DNA of 55,238 nt, from the NCBI GenBank assembly GCA_964293585.1, contig CAXYYS010000011.1:1-55238 (forward strand), given 5' to 3'. A program made the position numbers and the translations under genes. The notes beneath the pieces were generated by a model that saw only the letters and a list, made by a program, of their open reading frames with translations, did not search any database and was not told the origin of the DNA. Below, one piece after another: positions 15,859 through 24,052 of the stretch (position 1 is its first letter; each line of letters opens with the position of its first letter). Source of the DNA: JAKVKY01 sp964293585. GTDB lineage: Bacteria; Bacillota; Negativicutes; Acidaminococcales; Acidaminococcaceae.

Positions 15859-17360
15859 ACAAGCAACTGGACATAGGCATCATCGGCCTGGCAGTTATGG
15901 GCCGCAGCCTGGCCCTCAACCTGGCGGACCACGGCTTTAAGGTGGGCGGGTTTAACCGCAACCACACGGTGACGGAACAGGTCAGTCGCCAATATTCCCA
16001 TGCTAACCTGACTTATTTTGCCACGCTGCCGGAAATGGTGGCGCAGCTGCAAAAACCGCGCAAAATCTTTTTAATGATTAAGGCCGGGACGCCGGTGGAC
16101 CAGATGCTGGCACAACTTGTGCCGCTCCTGGAACAAGGCGACATCGTCCTGGACGGAGGCAATTCTTATTTTGAAGATACCCGCCGCCGGGAGGCAGAAC
16201 TGGCTAAGCAGGGCCTGCACTTTGTAGGTGTGGGCATTAGCGGCGGCGAAGCCGGAGCCAGACGCGGCCCCAGCATTATGCCGGGCGGCAATCCCGAGGC
16301 GTATGCCCAGGTGCAACCGCTCTTAGAAGCCATCGCCGCCAAGGCGGAGGGCGAGCCGTGCTGTACATACCTGGGGCCGGAAGGTGCCGGGCATTACGTG
16401 AAGATGGTGCACAACGGCATTGAATATGCGGATATGCAGTTGCTTGCTGAAGCCTATTTGTTGCTAGAGCACGCCGGACTCCACGACCGGCACGAGATGG
16501 CGCAGCTGTTTAGTGAATGGAACCGGGGCGAGCTGCAAAGCTTTCTCCTAGGCATCACGGCCCAGATTTTGCAGGAGCCGGATGATTTGGCGCCGGGACT
16601 TTTGCTGGATAAGATTGTGGACAGCGCCGCGCAAAAAGGCACGGGCCGCTGGGCGGGCATCGAATCCCTGCGCCAGGGCGTAAATCTGTCCACCATTGTG
16701 GCGGCGGGTAATGCCCGTATCATGTCGAACGAACTGGAACGCCGGGCCACGGCCCACCAAATGGTGGCCGGGCCGGAAAAACGGGACGGCGCACAACTGG
16801 CGGCGCCTGCCCATGATGCCAAGGACGCCACTACAGCTACTAAGGTTACTGCCGGGTTGACAGGTCAATCGCCTGCTGCGAAAGCTGCTTTTGCCGAGCA
16901 GGTACGCCAGGCGCTCTACGCAGGCAAGATTATTGCCTACGCCCAGGGTTTTAACCTATTGCGCCATGCGTCGCAAAAATTTAACTGGCAGCTGCCGCTG
17001 GGCAGGATTGCCGCGATTTTTAGGGCCGGCTGTATTATCCAGGCCGCTTTTTTGAACGACATCACGGCTGCTTATACCAAAAATCCCGCGCTGGAAAATT
17101 TAGTGCTGGACGAATTTTTCCTGACGAAACTAAATGCTTACCAGCAGAGTTTGCGCCAGGCGGCCACCGCCGGTATTTTAGGCGGCATCCCCGTGCCGGT
17201 TTTGACCAGCGCCGTTACCTACCTGGACCAGTTCCGGGCCGAGGAAACCGGGGCCAGTCTTATCCAGGCGCAACGGGATTATTTTGGCGCCCACACCTTT
17301 AAGCGTATCGACCAGGCCGGCGACTTTCACCACGCCTGGGAGCAGAAACTGAAAATATAA
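15855..17360 (+). CDS. gnd: 6-phosphogluconate dehydrogenase, decarboxylating
   Basis: 501 residues. Converts 6-phosphogluconate to ribulose-5-phosphate and CO2 with NADP+. GLAVMG (11-16) is the nucleotide loop, VGISGGEAGARRGPSIMPGG begins near 127, and MVHNGIEY supplies Lys184, Asn188 and Glu191. KGTGRWAGIESLRQGV near 260 is the substrate signature. It is translationally coupled to pgl by a four-base overlap and lies 15 bases before zwf. Confidence 0.96.
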   Translation: MNKQLDIGIIGLAVMGRSLALNLADHGFKVGGFNRNHTVTEQVSRQYSHANLTYFATLPEMVAQLQKPRKIFLMIKAGTPVDQMLAQLVPLLEQGDIVLDGGNSYFEDTRRREAELAKQGLHFVGVGISGGEAGARRGPSIMPGGNPEAYAQVQPLLEAIAAKAEGEPCCTYLGPEGAGHYVKMVHNGIEYADMQLLAEAYLLLEHAGLHDRHEMAQLFSEWNRGELQSFLLGITAQILQEPDDLAPGLLLDKIVDSAAQKGTGRWAGIESLRQGVNLSTIVAAGNARIMSNELERRATAHQMVAGPEKRDGAQLAAPAHDAKDATTATKVTAGLTGQSPAAKAAFAEQVRQALYAGKIIAYAQGFNLLRHASQKFNWQLPLGRIAAIFRAGCIIQAAFLNDITAAYTKNPALENLVLDEFFLTKLNAYQQSLRQAATAGILGGIPVPVLTSAVTYLDQFRAEETGASLIQAQRDYFGAHTFKRIDQAGDFHHAWEQKLKI

Positions 17361-17375
17361 AGCGAGGAACCCCTT

Positions 17376-18761
17376 ATGCAATTACATTTAAATTTGACTA
17401 TTTTTGGCGGCACCGGCGACCTGACTTTCCGCAAGCTGGTTCCCGCCCTGTATATGATGAGCCGCACCGGAGCTCTGCCCGGGACCAGCCGTATCCTGAT
17501 CATCGGGCGGCGCCCCTACACCAGTGTCCAGTATCGCCTGGAGGCGGAAGCCTGGGTGCGCAAGTTTGCCCGGCTCAAGTTTGATGCCGCGGCCTGGAGC
17601 AAATTTACGGAACAGCTGGTCTACTACCAGATGGATTTCACCAAGCCGGAAGCCTATCCTGCTCTGGGCGAATTTTTGGCCCAAGACCAGATTGAGGAAC
17701 ACTTGTGTTATTTTGCGGTGGCACCCCGCTTTTTTAGCGGCATCACCACTGGTTTGACCACTATTACCGGCATGAACCGGGCCAAGATTATCCTGGAAAA
17801 ACCTTTTGGCGAAAACCTGCCTCAGGCGAGAGAGCTGAATGCCCAGCTGGAAAACTTTGTGGGCAAAGGCGGCATCTACCGCATTGACCATTATCTGGGC
17901 AAGGAGATGGTGCGCAACATGCAGACCATCCGTTTTGCCAACCAGGTTTTTAAGCAGGTGTGGAACAGCGGCGCCATTGCCGCCGTGGAAATCAGCGCCC
18001 TGGAAGATGTGGGCGTGGAAACCCGCGGCGACTACTACGACGCCAGCGGCGCCTTAAAAGACATGGTGCAGAACCATTTGTTCCAGGTCCTGACCATGCT
18101 GGCCATGGAAGAACCGGAAAAGTTTACCGCTGCAGGCATTCACGCAGCTCAGCTGCAAGTGCTGCGGGCTTTAAAAAAGCCGGCGGCCGCCGACCTGGTG
18201 CTGGGGCAATATGCCGGTTACCGGCAGGAGCCGAAAGTAAATCCCGATTCCACCACCGAAACTTATGCCTGCCTGAAGCTGCGGCTGGATAATCCCCGCT
18301 GGCAGGGCACGCCTTTTTATATCCGTACCGGCAAAAAGACCGGCGTGCGGGAAACCGAGGTGTCTGTATTTTTCAAGCGGGTACGTCACGACATCGAGCC
18401 TAACGTGCTGCGTATCATGATCCAGCCTACGGAAGGCGTGGATTTTAGGTTCAACATCAAGCAGCCTGGGGAAAGCAAGACCATCATCCCGGCGGAAATG
18501 AACTTCTGCCAGAGCTGCAACATCGAATTTCACCGCAACACGCCGGAAGCCTACGAAAGACTTTTGGCGGCCTGCATGCAAGGCGACCAGGCCTGGTTTT
18601 CTCAGTGGGATCAGATCGAGGCCAGCTGGGCTTTCGTAGAAGAGTTGAAGCAGGTAGCCGCCGCGGCGAAAATTCCGGTATACGAATACGCGGAAGGCAG
18701 CCGGGGTCCCCAAGCGGCCGAGGATTTGTTGGCGCAAGATGGGTTGAAGTGGATAGAATAA
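17376..18761 (+). CDS. zwf: Glucose-6-phosphate 1-dehydrogenase
   Basis: 461 residues, slightly short for the family. Oxidises glucose-6-phosphate to the lactone with NADP+. IFGGTGDLTFRKL at residues 9-21 is the dinucleotide loop (GxxGDLxxRKL), EKPFG at 141-145 and RIDHYLGK at 169-176 are the substrate motifs, and MVQNHLFQ holds the further conserved histidine. It closes the operon pgl-gnd-zwf, which provides the whole oxidative pentose phosphate branch. Nested foldback terminators follow ten bases later. Confidence 0.96.
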   Translation: MQLHLNLTIFGGTGDLTFRKLVPALYMMSRTGALPGTSRILIIGRRPYTSVQYRLEAEAWVRKFARLKFDAAAWSKFTEQLVYYQMDFTKPEAYPALGEFLAQDQIEEHLCYFAVAPRFFSGITTGLTTITGMNRAKIILEKPFGENLPQARELNAQLENFVGKGGIYRIDHYLGKEMVRNMQTIRFANQVFKQVWNSGAIAAVEISALEDVGVETRGDYYDASGALKDMVQNHLFQVLTMLAMEEPEKFTAAGIHAAQLQVLRALKKPAAADLVLGQYAGYRQEPKVNPDSTTETYACLKLRLDNPRWQGTPFYIRTGKKTGVRETEVSVFFKRVRHDIEPNVLRIMIQPTEGVDFRFNIKQPGESKTIIPAEMNFCQSCNIEFHRNTPEAYERLLAACMQGDQAWFSQWDQIEASWAFVEELKQVAAAAKIPVYEYAEGSRGPQAAEDLLAQDGLKWIE

Positions 18762-18771
18762 AATAAAATAG

Positions 18772-18990
18772 TTCCCGACCGGCAGGCCTTTGTTTACGCC
18801 TCGTGTCGGCAAGAGTAGGACCAGGGCAATATTTCAGGGCGCCATGCAAAACCGGCATGGCTTCCACGCGGTTACCGGTCCGGCGTAGCCCGCCGGACCG
18901 ACCGCTGAGGTATTGATTCCCTGAATATTGCCCTGGTCCTTTTAGCACATAGCATACAGTTGCACCAAGACCTACCGGTTGGGAAATTTT
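18772..18990 (+). terminator. Outer foldback enclosing the second structured RNA copy
   Basis: TTCCCGACCGGCAGGCCTTT (from 18772) pairs with 18965-18985 (17 Watson-Crick pairs and one wobble of 21), followed by AAATTTT. These arms closely resemble those at 12900-12920 and 13023-13044, although the interiors are unrelated. They enclose the folded element at 18817-18943. Shared termini around different cargo suggest a small mobile-type repeat or a reused terminator stem. Confidence 0.5.
18817..18943 (+). ncRNA. Structured RNA element / complex terminator, copy 2
   Basis: P1 pairs 18817-18839 with 18919-18940 and runs into TTTT. P2 is GCCATGC/GCATGGC (18841-18847, 18855-18861) with loop AAAACCG; P3 is GCGGT/ACCGC (18868-18872, 18901-18905); P4 is CGGTCCGGC/GCCGGACCG (18876-18884, 18892-18900). 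From CTTCCACGCGGT to TATTGAT the core is nearly identical to copy 1 at 10165, whereas P1 is an entirely different sequence that still pairs and P2 differs by two covarying base pairs. It lies downstream of zwf. Confidence 0.7.
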
Positions 18991-19002
18991 GTCTCCACAT
19001 TA

Positions 19003-19030
19003 AAAAAGCTGCTCGCGAGAGCAGCTTTTT
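19003..19030. terminator. Bidirectional intrinsic terminator
   Basis: AAAAAGCTGCTC (19003-19014), loop GCGA, GAGCAGCTTTTT (19019-19030). The perfect 12-bp stem has A and T tracts on its two sides, so it can stop transcription from zwf and from the convergent minus-strand gene. The remaining bases up to 19124 show only a weak GCCAGG/CCTGGC inverted repeat. Confidence 0.85.
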
Positions 19031-19124
19031 GTTTTATACGGGTAACGTCCCGGCGGCCAACTGTTATCAGTTGCCAGGCATGGCGCAGCGACGGCGGAAA
19101 CAAAGATATCCCCTCCTGGCATCT

Positions 19125-20090
19125 TTATTTCATATGTTCCTTCAAATTTTTCTCAATCTCCGCTTTAATCGCATCCATCTTTTCAAAGCGGCGGCGATGT
19201 TGGGCCCGCTTGCTGGGCTTCAGTTCGCTCATATCCTTGCGGTATTCAGGGATGGGCAGTTCGTAAAAACGTTTGTCAGCCAGCAGTTTACCTTCGGATT
19301 CTTCCCAGAACCGGTCCAGATCTACCTTTAGTTTACGATCCATGCGCATATGGTTCATGGCGTAATGACCGGTGTTAGAAACAGTCACAATATGTTTAGC
19401 CTGTAAGGTTTCGGCCACGCAGCGCAGGCACCACATGATCAGATTCTTCGGCCTGTAGCCAAAATAAGCTTTGGTCAATTTCTTGATCAATTCTTCGCCG
19501 CCAGCCAACCCCTGCAGGGCGCCCACCCTGATGGTTAAATCTTCGGTATTGACCTGCGGCACCGGATTTTCCTTACCGGGATAATCTCCCAGACTAAAAA
19601 TCATCTGATAGACATGGGGGCCATAGTCCCAGGTCACATGTTCCATGTCCGTGTTTTTATACACCAGGTCGATGGAGAGGCAGCCTTCTTTTTGCTGACC
19701 GGTCCAAAAAACCAGATACAAACTTAAAGGTTCGCCTTCAAATTCATCCCGCCACAGCAGGACACGGTGACCTTTGCTATAAATAGTATCTAATAATTCC
19801 GGTTTGAATAAAGCTTCCATGTTTAAAATATGGCGTTGTACCCAGGCGGCGCGTTCTTCAAAAGTTGAACCCTTATAAAATACCTGGCGGGTGGCTTGAT
19901 CAATCAGCCAGGGACAATTTTCCGCCATGCTCTGACGTGCAGGTGTAGTTTGAAAGAACTGTAGATGCTGCTCCATAGCTTTTTGATGTAAGCGGCAGCG
20001 GGTCAAAAAGACATAGTAACGTTTGTAGTCGCGCCAGTCTTCGCACTTATAAACTTTCTTACCAATTTTTTGCAAAAAATTTTGATCCAT
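19125..20090 (-). CDS. VirK/YbjX-family protein (DUF535)
   Basis: 321 residues. The middle and C-terminal part follows the DUF535 pattern: a GxLSIDLV strand (CLSIDLVYKNTD), IRVGALQGLAGGEE, LTKAYFGYRPKNLIMWCL and an SNTGHYAMNHMR segment where relatives have SNxxH. The family includes Shigella VirK and Salmonella YbjX, linked to envelope and virulence functions, but no biochemical activity is established. No signal peptide or membrane segment is seen. AAGGAG lies seven bases upstream of the ATG at 20090, and a good promoter precedes it. The neighbouring LPS genes agree with an envelope role. Confidence 0.78.
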   Translation of the reverse strand: MDQNFLQKIGKKVYKCEDWRDYKRYYVFLTRCRLHQKAMEQHLQFFQTTPARQSMAENCPWLIDQATRQVFYKGSTFEERAAWVQRHILNMEALFKPELLDTIYSKGHRVLLWRDEFEGEPLSLYLVFWTGQQKEGCLSIDLVYKNTDMEHVTWDYGPHVYQMIFSLGDYPGKENPVPQVNTEDLTIRVGALQGLAGGEELIKKLTKAYFGYRPKNLIMWCLRCVAETLQAKHIVTVSNTGHYAMNHMRMDRKLKVDLDRFWEESEGKLLADKRFYELPIPEYRKDMSELKPSKRAQHRRRFEKMDAIKAEIEKNLKEHMK

Positions 20091-20120
20091 GGTTGCTCCT
20101 TAAAAACAATTTATTTTACT

Positions 20121-20149
20121 ATTATAGTATTGTTACCTGCTTAAAGCAA
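20121..20149 (-). promoter_or_regulatory. Promoter of the VirK/YbjX-like gene
   Basis: Read on the minus strand: TTGCTT (20149-20144), 17 bases, TATAAT (20126-20121). The -10 is perfect. The start would fall about 25-30 bases before the ATG. Confidence 0.65.
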
Positions 20150-20174
20150 ATGAGTGCTTTTTATGCTTATGATA

Positions 20175-20183
20175 TGTTATAAT
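20175..20183 (+). promoter_or_regulatory. Extended -10 promoter for the gene at 20242
   Basis: TGTTATAAT (20175-20183) is a TGn-extended perfect -10 without a recognisable -35. The same TGTTATAAT occurs at 23220-23228 ahead of another sugar gene, and the related TGATATAAT and TGGTATAAT at 30112 and 38512. Confidence 0.55.
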
Positions 20184-20241
20184 CAATTATAAACCACTTA
20201 GTAACAAAAGGACAAGATAATGTTGGACAGGAGTGTTTAAG

Positions 20242-21162
20242 TTGGCGGGGAAAACTTTAATTTTGGTGGATGCAGAAAATGATTGGCTTTCCCGGGGCAT
20301 GGCGGCAACAGGATTGGCGGATGTGGCCCAGGTCTATAAAGAGATATCTTATCTGGAGAAAAGGCTGCGAACCTTACATTATCATACCAAACTTGCTAAA
20401 ACATGCTGGTACGGGGCGTGGAAAGATACGGTGGAACGCTATGATACAGTCATCCTTTTTGATGTGTTTTTAGATTCCGATGTAGCAGAGTACATTGAAC
20501 AAAAAGCTCCTCAGGCCCGTTTGATAGTTTTCTATCGCAATCCCTGGTACAATAATTATTATGTCAGTAAAGAAGCCCGTAAAAAATGTGAAATCTGGTC
20601 TTTTGATAAGGAAGATTGCAAAAAATACGGACTGCGCCACAATCACCAGTTCTATCTGCGGGAGGCAGTAAAGCAGACGGTAGATGACGCCTATGCTTCG
20701 GATGTCTTTTTTGTGGGTAAGGATAAAGGCCGGATTTCCCTGCTGGAAAAAATTCAAGGAGAAGTTACTCACATGGGCTTGAAACCGGTCTTTTACATAG
20801 TACCGGAAAGGCATGGTCAGTATACACCGGCGCAGCAAAAATTATTACACCAGGAACATTTATCCTATTTAGAAGTGCTTAAATATAACAAAAATACGCA
20901 CTGTCTGCTGGAACTGATGCAGGAGAATCAACAGGGATTTACCTTAAGAACGGTGGAAGCCATGTTTTTTAATAAAAAACTGGTGACTAATAACGCTTAT
21001 CTGAAAAGCTGTGCCTTTTATGATCCCCGTAATATTTTTATCCTGGGACAGGATCAACGGACATTGGCTACGTTCTTAAAGGAAGAACCGCCAGCGGCCT
21101 GGGCACAGGAAGTGGTGGCAACCTATAGTTTTGAACATTGGCTGCAAAATTTTGACAAGTAA
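20242..21162 (+). CDS. Putative LPS/polysaccharide biosynthesis glycosyltransferase
   Basis: 306 residues. I recognise the general type: proteins annotated as lipopolysaccharide biosynthesis, with a GT-B-like C-terminal half reading CLLELMQENQQGFTLRTVEA, MFFNKKLVTNN and NIFILGQD, a pattern of family members acting on capsule or O-antigen. N-terminal KTLILVDAENDW begins a Rossmann-like half. The donor and acceptor are unknown. TTG 20242 is preferred because AGGAG (20229-20233) lies eight bases upstream, while the in-frame GTG 20233 overlaps that site. Divergent from the VirK/YbjX-like gene. Confidence 0.65.
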   Translation: MAGKTLILVDAENDWLSRGMAATGLADVAQVYKEISYLEKRLRTLHYHTKLAKTCWYGAWKDTVERYDTVILFDVFLDSDVAEYIEQKAPQARLIVFYRNPWYNNYYVSKEARKKCEIWSFDKEDCKKYGLRHNHQFYLREAVKQTVDDAYASDVFFVGKDKGRISLLEKIQGEVTHMGLKPVFYIVPERHGQYTPAQQKLLHQEHLSYLEVLKYNKNTHCLLELMQENQQGFTLRTVEAMFFNKKLVTNNAYLKSCAFYDPRNIFILGQDQRTLATFLKEEPPAAWAQEVVATYSFEHWLQNFDK

Positions 21163-21249
21163 ACATAGCGCCTGCTTTAGTTACAAAATTTCGGCCGTAA
21201 ACATGATACTTGCTTTTGGCCGGTAAATTTAATCCTTGCAGGTAATAAA

Positions 21250-21278
21250 AACGCCGGTAGAGTATTTCTGCCGGCGTT
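21250..21278. terminator. Bidirectional terminator
   Basis: AACGCCGG (21250-21257) and CCGGCGTT (21271-21278), flanked by an A tract upstream and TTAAAATTT downstream, lie between convergent genes. The loop region can add one or two further pairs. Confidence 0.75.
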
Positions 21279-21308
21279 AAAATTTAGGATGCAGGTCGCA
21301 CTTTTAAA

Positions 21309-23126
21309 TTAGGGTTCATCTTTATCGGCGCTTAACTTTACCTTTCCCAATTTGGTGGTTAAAGTGTCCCGGGTATATTTGTAGGTGGGACTGGCCAGAC
21401 TGTTAGACTCGTCGTAATGGTCAGATTTAAGGTTTAGGATACCGGCCACAGCTTCATACATCAGGTCATTGGTAAAGTAACTGTCAGCATGACTACGGAA
21501 AGTTGCTGCGGTAGCCGGGTAAAGCTGACGGTATTCCGGCGCCAGATACAGGAACATAGGGATACGCAGGCTGATAAACGAAGAATTATCCGGATGGCGC
21601 TTATACCGGGGATCGGTACCATGGTCGGAAAAATACAAGAAAGCCTGCAAGTTTAAATGTTCTTTACCGTAATTATAAACATCTTTTAAGAATTGGTCGG
21701 TGTAAGCCAGGGAATTATCATAATCCAGGATGGGTTCATAAACGTTGGGCGTGCCCCACTTTGTAAATTCCGGGGGATAACGATTAATGTAGTTATCGTG
21801 GCTGCCCATGATGTGCAGGATAATAAAATTATTCTGGGTAGGATCCACGTCTTTGAGATAATTCAGCAGGTCGCCGTCATATTTCATGGCTTTGGTATTA
21901 GCAAGCGTGTCTTCCAGAAAAGCATCATGGTCGGCGGTCTTGGCTACCAGGGTGATAGGAGTATCGGCGCCGCCCATGGTTCCCTGACCGCTAAACCAAT
22001 ACGTGGTATAACCGGCCTTCTTAGCCAGGTCCAGGACGGTTATCGAGTTGTTAAATTCTTTATCGTTGTACTGATTTTTTTCGGTTAACGCTCGTTCCAG
22101 GGCGGGCACAGTCTGGCCCCAGCTGCTATAGGCATGCTGGAAGAGGATAAAATCAGGATTAGAGGCAGACATTTCCCGCAGCCAGGGAGTAGTGTCACGT
22201 TCAGAGTAACCATAGGCGCTCATGTAATAACGGGTGGCGGATTCACCAATCACCATGATGATGGTGGCAGGTTTCGAAAAAGTTTTAGCAGGTTTGGTTA
22301 CCTGGAGCTGCTCAAAATTTTTCTGGTGATAATCATTAAATTTTGCCGATAGTTCAAAATAATTTTTAGCGTTTAAATATTTATTCATGACGCCGGTGTC
22401 TTCAAAGATGTGGTGGCAGTAGTAGCCGGTTACAAGGCTGATCAACAGGAGGGCGAGTGTAAACTTAGGCGCAAGCCGCAGATGCGGCTGCCGCAGAAAA
22501 TTTAATTTATAGAAAGCATAGAAGATAAGCAGCCAAAATAAACTAAAGGAAAGTATGCCGGTTAAGCCAAAGTTTTGCAGGATAAATTCCCGGGCTTCAT
22601 TGGGGTTAGTCTGCAGCACAGCCATGGCTCCGGCTTCGGTTAAAGGTGCATGGTAATTAAAAAAATAAATGATTTGGGCAACGGGGATAATTAAAAGCAA
22701 GGTGTGCACCAATCCCAGCAAAAAAGCATCGGATTTCTGTTGGATGGCATTGTTGCAGTACTGGCAGAGCACCAGGCGGAAGCAGACGGTGCAAGTAAAA
22801 ACATACGCGCCGAAAGCAATATCAAAAGGATTGTCAATAAAGTTGGTGTTAAGATGAAAAGTAATCCAGTTACAGAGGGGGTAAACCAGGATCCAGGCAC
22901 AGGCAACCAGGGCATGTGGTACCAGTTTACGGGTCGATAACCCGGCCTTATGCCACAGGAAGATGGCGATGGTCACAGCCAGGGCACAGGGAACATAACG
23001 CCGCATCTGTAAATAAAAAGTTTTATCGGGAATACCTACGCTGGTCAACAGGTAGAAACCATAGAGGCCCACATAGACGAGCAAGGCAAGTATACCAAAA
23101 GTTAAAAGCCGGGAGTGTTTGTTCAT
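21309..23126 (-). CDS. Phosphoethanolamine transferase-like sulfatase-fold membrane enzyme
   Basis: 605 residues. Five hydrophobic segments cover about residues 8-240, followed by an extracytoplasmic alkaline-phosphatase/sulfatase-fold domain. MVIGESATRYYMSAYGY (from 291) and RDTTP (310-314) are typical of the EptA/EptB/CptA group; Ser296 stands where MCR/EptA enzymes have the catalytic Thr, as in some EptB/CptA-like members. ILHIMGSHDNY and FSDHGTDPRYKRH provide metal ligands. It probably moves phosphoethanolamine from phosphatidylethanolamine to lipid A, core or glycan at the periplasmic face. Acceptor inferred only from context. Confidence 0.85.
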   Translation of the reverse strand: MNKHSRLLTFGILALLVYVGLYGFYLLTSVGIPDKTFYLQMRRYVPCALAVTIAIFLWHKAGLSTRKLVPHALVACAWILVYPLCNWITFHLNTNFIDNPFDIAFGAYVFTCTVCFRLVLCQYCNNAIQQKSDAFLLGLVHTLLLIIPVAQIIYFFNYHAPLTEAGAMAVLQTNPNEAREFILQNFGLTGILSFSLFWLLIFYAFYKLNFLRQPHLRLAPKFTLALLLISLVTGYYCHHIFEDTGVMNKYLNAKNYFELSAKFNDYHQKNFEQLQVTKPAKTFSKPATIIMVIGESATRYYMSAYGYSERDTTPWLREMSASNPDFILFQHAYSSWGQTVPALERALTEKNQYNDKEFNNSITVLDLAKKAGYTTYWFSGQGTMGGADTPITLVAKTADHDAFLEDTLANTKAMKYDGDLLNYLKDVDPTQNNFIILHIMGSHDNYINRYPPEFTKWGTPNVYEPILDYDNSLAYTDQFLKDVYNYGKEHLNLQAFLYFSDHGTDPRYKRHPDNSSFISLRIPMFLYLAPEYRQLYPATAATFRSHADSYFTNDLMYEAVAGILNLKSDHYDESNSLASPTYKYTRDTLTTKLGKVKLSADKDEP

Positions 23127-23154
23127 GACGGTTCCTTTCTAAATTAATGCTTTA

Positions 23155-23183
23155 ATTATATCCCAGATAGGCGTCGCTGACAA
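23155..23183 (-). promoter_or_regulatory. Strong promoter of the phosphoethanolamine transferase gene
   Basis: Minus strand: TTGTCA (23183-23178), 17-base spacer, TATAAT (23160-23155). It has one of the best -35/-10 pairs in the window and leaves a short leader of about 20 bases before the AAAGGAA ribosome binding site. Confidence 0.7.
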
Positions 23184-23219
23184 ATTTATCCGGTTGAGCT
23201 GTCTTATCCAGGGAAAACA

Positions 23220-23228
23220 TGTTATAAT
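23220..23228 (+). promoter_or_regulatory. Extended -10 promoter for the gene at 23261
   Basis: TGTTATAAT, identical to the box at 20175-20183, and again without a good -35. It lies 32 bases before the start codon. Confidence 0.5.
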
Positions 23229-23260
23229 AAATAACTAAGTATAGATTATTAAAGGAGCTT

Positions 23261-24025
23261 ATGACCGTGCCCAAATTGACGGTATTAATCCTGGCTAAAA
23301 ATGAAGAACAGAATTTGACAGATTGCATTAACAGTGTCAAATTTGCCGACGAGATCCTGGTCATTGATGACGGAAGTACGGACAAGACCAAAGAACTGGC
23401 TGAAAGTTTAGGCGCCAGGGTCATCCCGCATGCCATGAATGGTGACTGGGGCGGGCAGCAGACTTTTGCCATCCGGCAGGCTGCCAATCCCTGGGTTTTA
23501 TTTTTAGATGCGGATGAGCGGATAAGCGCGCCGCTGGCCGAAGAAATTAAGGAGGCGGTGGCCAAAGATGAGCAGGTGGCTTATTGGATTGAACGTGAGA
23601 ACAAGTTTCACCATAATAAGGCGACCCACGGAATCCTGCGGCCGGATTTTGTGGACAGATTGTTCCCGGCCAAAGATAGTTATGTGACGGGACTGGTACA
23701 TCCCAAAATTGTTACACCGTATCCCAATAAAAAGCTAAAAAACCTGATGTACCATTATACCTATGATAACTGGAACCAGTATTTTGGAAAGTTTAATAAT
23801 TACACCAAGCTGGCGGCCGAAAAATATTACCAGGAAGGTAAACGGTGTAATTTTTTCCTGGATGTTTTAGGAAGACCGTGTTGGGCCTTCTTTAAAATTT
23901 ATTTTTTAAACCTGGGGTTTTTGGATGGCAAGTTAGGGTTAATCTTTTCCCTGAACCATTTCTTCTATACCATGACCAAATACGTACGACTTTACTATTT
24001 GTATAAATCTAATGGAAAACTATAA
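23261..24025 (+). CDS. Family 2 glycosyltransferase, WaaE/KdtX-like
   Basis: 254 residues. LTVLILAKNEEQNLTDCINS and ILVIDDGSTDKT form the GT2 nucleotide-sugar site; LFLDADERIS supplies the DxD-type metal motif, and the length and FxLNHFFYTMTKYVRLYYLY tail (short segments quoted) fit the WaaE/KdtX group, which adds a beta-linked sugar to the LPS inner core. ATG 23261 is only three bases after AGGAG; GTG 23267, nine bases after it, is an equally credible start. It heads a run of co-directional sugar genes. Confidence 0.82.
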   Translation: MTVPKLTVLILAKNEEQNLTDCINSVKFADEILVIDDGSTDKTKELAESLGARVIPHAMNGDWGGQQTFAIRQAANPWVLFLDADERISAPLAEEIKEAVAKDEQVAYWIERENKFHHNKATHGILRPDFVDRLFPAKDSYVTGLVHPKIVTPYPNKKLKNLMYHYTYDNWNQYFGKFNNYTKLAAEKYYQEGKRCNFFLDVLGRPCWAFFKIYFLNLGFLDGKLGLIFSLNHFFYTMTKYVRLYYLYKSNGKL

Positions 24026-24052
24026 ATCTAAATACAGATACGAGGAGGCAAC

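Noticed and set aside
17388..18948. Long minus-strand frames opposite zwf and its terminator
   Set aside because: They cover catalytic codons of zwf in antisense and run through the structured non-coding element; no family features.
21189..21228. GGCCG/GGCCG dyad between 21189 and 21228 as a second terminator
   Set aside because: Short stem with a 20-base loop and no T tract; the hairpin at 21250 explains termination.
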